From Clostridium cavendishii DSM 21758 (lineage in GTDB: Bacteria; Bacillota; Clostridia; Clostridiales; Clostridiaceae), in NCBI RefSeq assembly GCF_900141845.1, contig NZ_FQZB01000008.1, positions 186,001-250,000 of the forward strand: DNA of 64,000 nt. Direction: 5' to 3'. Each line of letters opens with the position of its first letter. Positions within the stretch are counted from its first letter, which is position 1. This document shows positions 62,686 through 64,000 of this stretch, one piece after another. Below the pieces are notes generated by a model. The model saw only the letters and a list, made by a program, of their open reading frames with translations, searched no databases and was not told the origin of the DNA. The translations under genes and the position numbers were made by a program.

Positions 62686-63231
62686 TTAAATAACCTCCTC
62701 TCTAAATAAAACCCCTAATTTCTTTTTGCCCCTAAGAATTCTGTTTGAAATAGTTGAAACAGTAAGATTCATAGAGGTAGCAATATCTTTTATGGTTTGA
62801 TCCAAGAAGAAGCGTCTTAAAAAAATCTCTCTATTTATAGGTTCCATAGAATTTATCTCTTCCAAAATCTTATCTTTAAATTCTTTATCCTCTATTTGTG
62901 TTTCTATATTGTCTAGGCTACTTTTAGTAATAGCTTCTTCTAAAGGCAAGTTAGAATTTTTTTTAGAATTCTTTCTAAATTCATCAATAGCTATTCTTCT
63001 AGTGATAACTATTATCCAAGTCGTAAATTTACCATTTTCTCCTTTAAAACTGTCTATGTTATCCCATATCCTAAGAAAAGCATCATTTACACATTCCATG
63101 CTAGTTTCTTTATCTTCTAATACCGAATAAGAAACTTTCATAAGGATGTTTCCATATTTTTTAATTAAGTAAGCTAAAGCATCTTTATTATGTTTTTTTA
63201 ATTCAGATACTAGATTTTCATCGTTTATCAT
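62686..63231 (-). CDS. ECF RNA polymerase sigma factor (paralogue 2)
   Basis: 181 residues, ATG behind GGGGGAAA. MINDENLVSELKKHNKDALA, IKKYGNILMKVSYSVLEDKE, and LRRFFLDQTIKDIATSMNLT with VSTISNRILRGKKKLG. About 55% identical to the 50011 gene, so they are a duplicated sigma/anti-sigma module. Confidence 0.92.
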   Translation of the reverse strand: MINDENLVSELKKHNKDALAYLIKKYGNILMKVSYSVLEDKETSMECVNDAFLRIWDNIDSFKGENGKFTTWIIVITRRIAIDEFRKNSKKNSNLPLEEAITKSSLDNIETQIEDKEFKDKILEEINSMEPINREIFLRRFFLDQTIKDIATSMNLTVSTISNRILRGKKKLGVLFREEVI

Positions 63232-63269
63232 AAATTTCCCCCATTTTTTATAAGTGCACTTTATTATTT

Positions 63270-63315
63270 GGTTTTCATATATAGATACGGAGATTTTAAA
63301 TAAAATCTCTCATAT
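63270..63315 (-). promoter_or_regulatory. Candidate autoregulated ECF promoter (paralogue 2)
   Basis: On the minus strand: GAGAGAT, 15 bases, CGTATCTATATATGAAA. It includes the palindrome GAGATTTTA-TT-TAAAATCTC. Compare 50578-50625. CGTA followed by the TATATATGAAA block is the shared core. Confidence 0.45.
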
Positions 63316-63359
63316 AAAGAATATTTATTTTAAGGTTATGTCTTGAACTAATGTTTACA

Positions 63360-63402
63360 AACAGTAAAACGGACAAGATTAGACTTGCCCGTTTTACCTT
63401 AT
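63360..63402. terminator. Terminator between two minus-strand genes
   Basis: GTAAAACGGACAAG, loop ATTAGA, CTTGCCCGTTTTAC: a 14-position stem with one mismatch. Confidence 0.75.
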
Positions 63403-63438
63403 ATAAATTTGTATATAATTGTTTATGTAAATGGGAGG

Positions 63439-63879
63439 TTATAGTTTTTTGCCCATAAAAATCAAATCACTATACGATTCAAGTCCTTGCTTATGATAAA
63501 AATGTTCTGTATGTTCTCCTCTTGAGGTAAGCAAGATAATTTCTTTTACACCCATATTTTTTAATCTTGCTTCAAATTCTTTAAAAATTATAGAGCCTAC
63601 ACCATGCCCTCTCATAGTATTTCTTACACAAAATTCTTTTATATTGAATATTATACCATCAAAATATTGCTCCATGTTTCCTAAAATAATTCCACATAGT
63701 TCATCATTTTGATAAGCACAAAGCCCATAAAAATCTTCAACAGTTATCATCTGGTGCAGTCGCTTTGTAGCAGTTGTAATTGTCCAACTATCATTCCAAG
63801 GTGGAGAATTAAAAGTTTCTATGTACATTCCTACCATTTCATCAATATTTTCTAATGTAATTTTTTTGTATTTTAACAT
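63439..63879 (-). CDS. GNAT-family N-acetyltransferase
   Basis: 146 residues from the ATG at 63879, with GGAGGTAC upstream; an ATG 12 bases earlier precedes that site. FNSPPWNDSWTITTATKRLH near 25-45, then CGIILGNMEQYFDGIIFNIK, the acetyl-CoA loop VRNTMRGHGVGSIIF (RGHGVG), and HTEHFYHKQGLES. Substrate unknown. Typical stand-alone acetyltransferase. Confidence 0.9.
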   Translation of the reverse strand: MLKYKKITLENIDEMVGMYIETFNSPPWNDSWTITTATKRLHQMITVEDFYGLCAYQNDELCGIILGNMEQYFDGIIFNIKEFCVRNTMRGHGVGSIIFKEFEARLKNMGVKEIILLTSRGEHTEHFYHKQGLESYSDLIFMGKKL

Positions 63880-64000
63880 ATGTACCTCCATATATTTCCT
63901 GATTATATATTAGTTAAATAGAAAATTACATAACTTAAGAGTTTCTTATAAGTAGTTTATCATAAATATATATAAATAAAAATTATTTAATTCTTATAAC

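Overview
The window is very AT-rich, with short gaps, strong Shine-Dalgarno sites, many TTG and GTG starts, and hairpin-plus-T-run terminators. A two-domain alpha-toxin-type zinc phospholipase C, a five-gene ars operon, a SecA2-like ATPase, Firmicutes-type exosortase G and several ECF sigma/anti-sigma pairs point to a Gram-positive, spore-former-like Clostridium (sensu stricto). I do not assign a species. No rRNA or tRNA genes were seen.

Layout. 1-5.2 kb: the 3' part of a DUF11-repeat surface protein, a DUF2156 protein and a secreted protein with two tandem domains. 5.1-10.7 kb: an arsenic operon (arsR-arsD-arsA-arsC-acr3, then an ArsP-type permease and a small thioredoxin-like protein) behind a promoter with two near-identical 20-bp palindromes, closed by a strong terminator. 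10.9-15.9 kb: an ABC ATPase/FtsX permease pair facing an ArsR-type regulator. 16-21 kb: small genes (a possible peptide, a PH-domain membrane protein, a CopZ-like metallochaperone), the phospholipase C gene, a broken HExxH protein, a NUDIX hydrolase and a DUF6892-like protein. Two copies of a dispersed palindromic repeat lie at 14.7 and 17.6 kb.

21-31.4 kb is an accessory region: a graveyard or reservoir of polymorphic-toxin cassettes. It holds an IS110 element with a possible bridge-RNA region, at least five toxin-tip fragments (deaminase-like, WHH nuclease-like, two PD-(D/E)XK-like, others unassigned), a broken Rhs core, six or seven small immunity-type genes, an IS3 remnant, and two sets of non-coding repeats that recur between cassettes.

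31.8-38.6 kb is a compact exosortase G (XrtG) locus: GtrA-like protein, PTPS-like protein, large PTPS-related membrane protein, exosortase with its Cys/Arg/His triad, two GT2 glycosyltransferases, and one secreted protein with a Firmicu-CTERM-like tail, presumably the substrate. A SecA2-like ATPase lies beside it, convergent. 42.3-44.3 kb holds a Ser-repeat protein directly upstream of a small soluble Hanks-type kinase, an attractive kinase/substrate pair, then an unrecognised protein.

44.6-64 kb has acetyltransferases, a MurJ/SpoVB-type flippase, a stand-alone FakA-C-terminal-like protein, two paralogous ECF sigma/DUF4179 anti-sigma pairs on the minus strand, a third ECF sigma/zinc anti-sigma pair on the plus strand, paired YcxB-like and TPR membrane proteins, and a P-type ATPase. 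A matching promoter-like motif (TTACTTTA, 10 bases, TACGTARTAGATA) precedes both the third sigma gene and a membrane-anchored protein 4.6 kb away, which suggests a small regulon.
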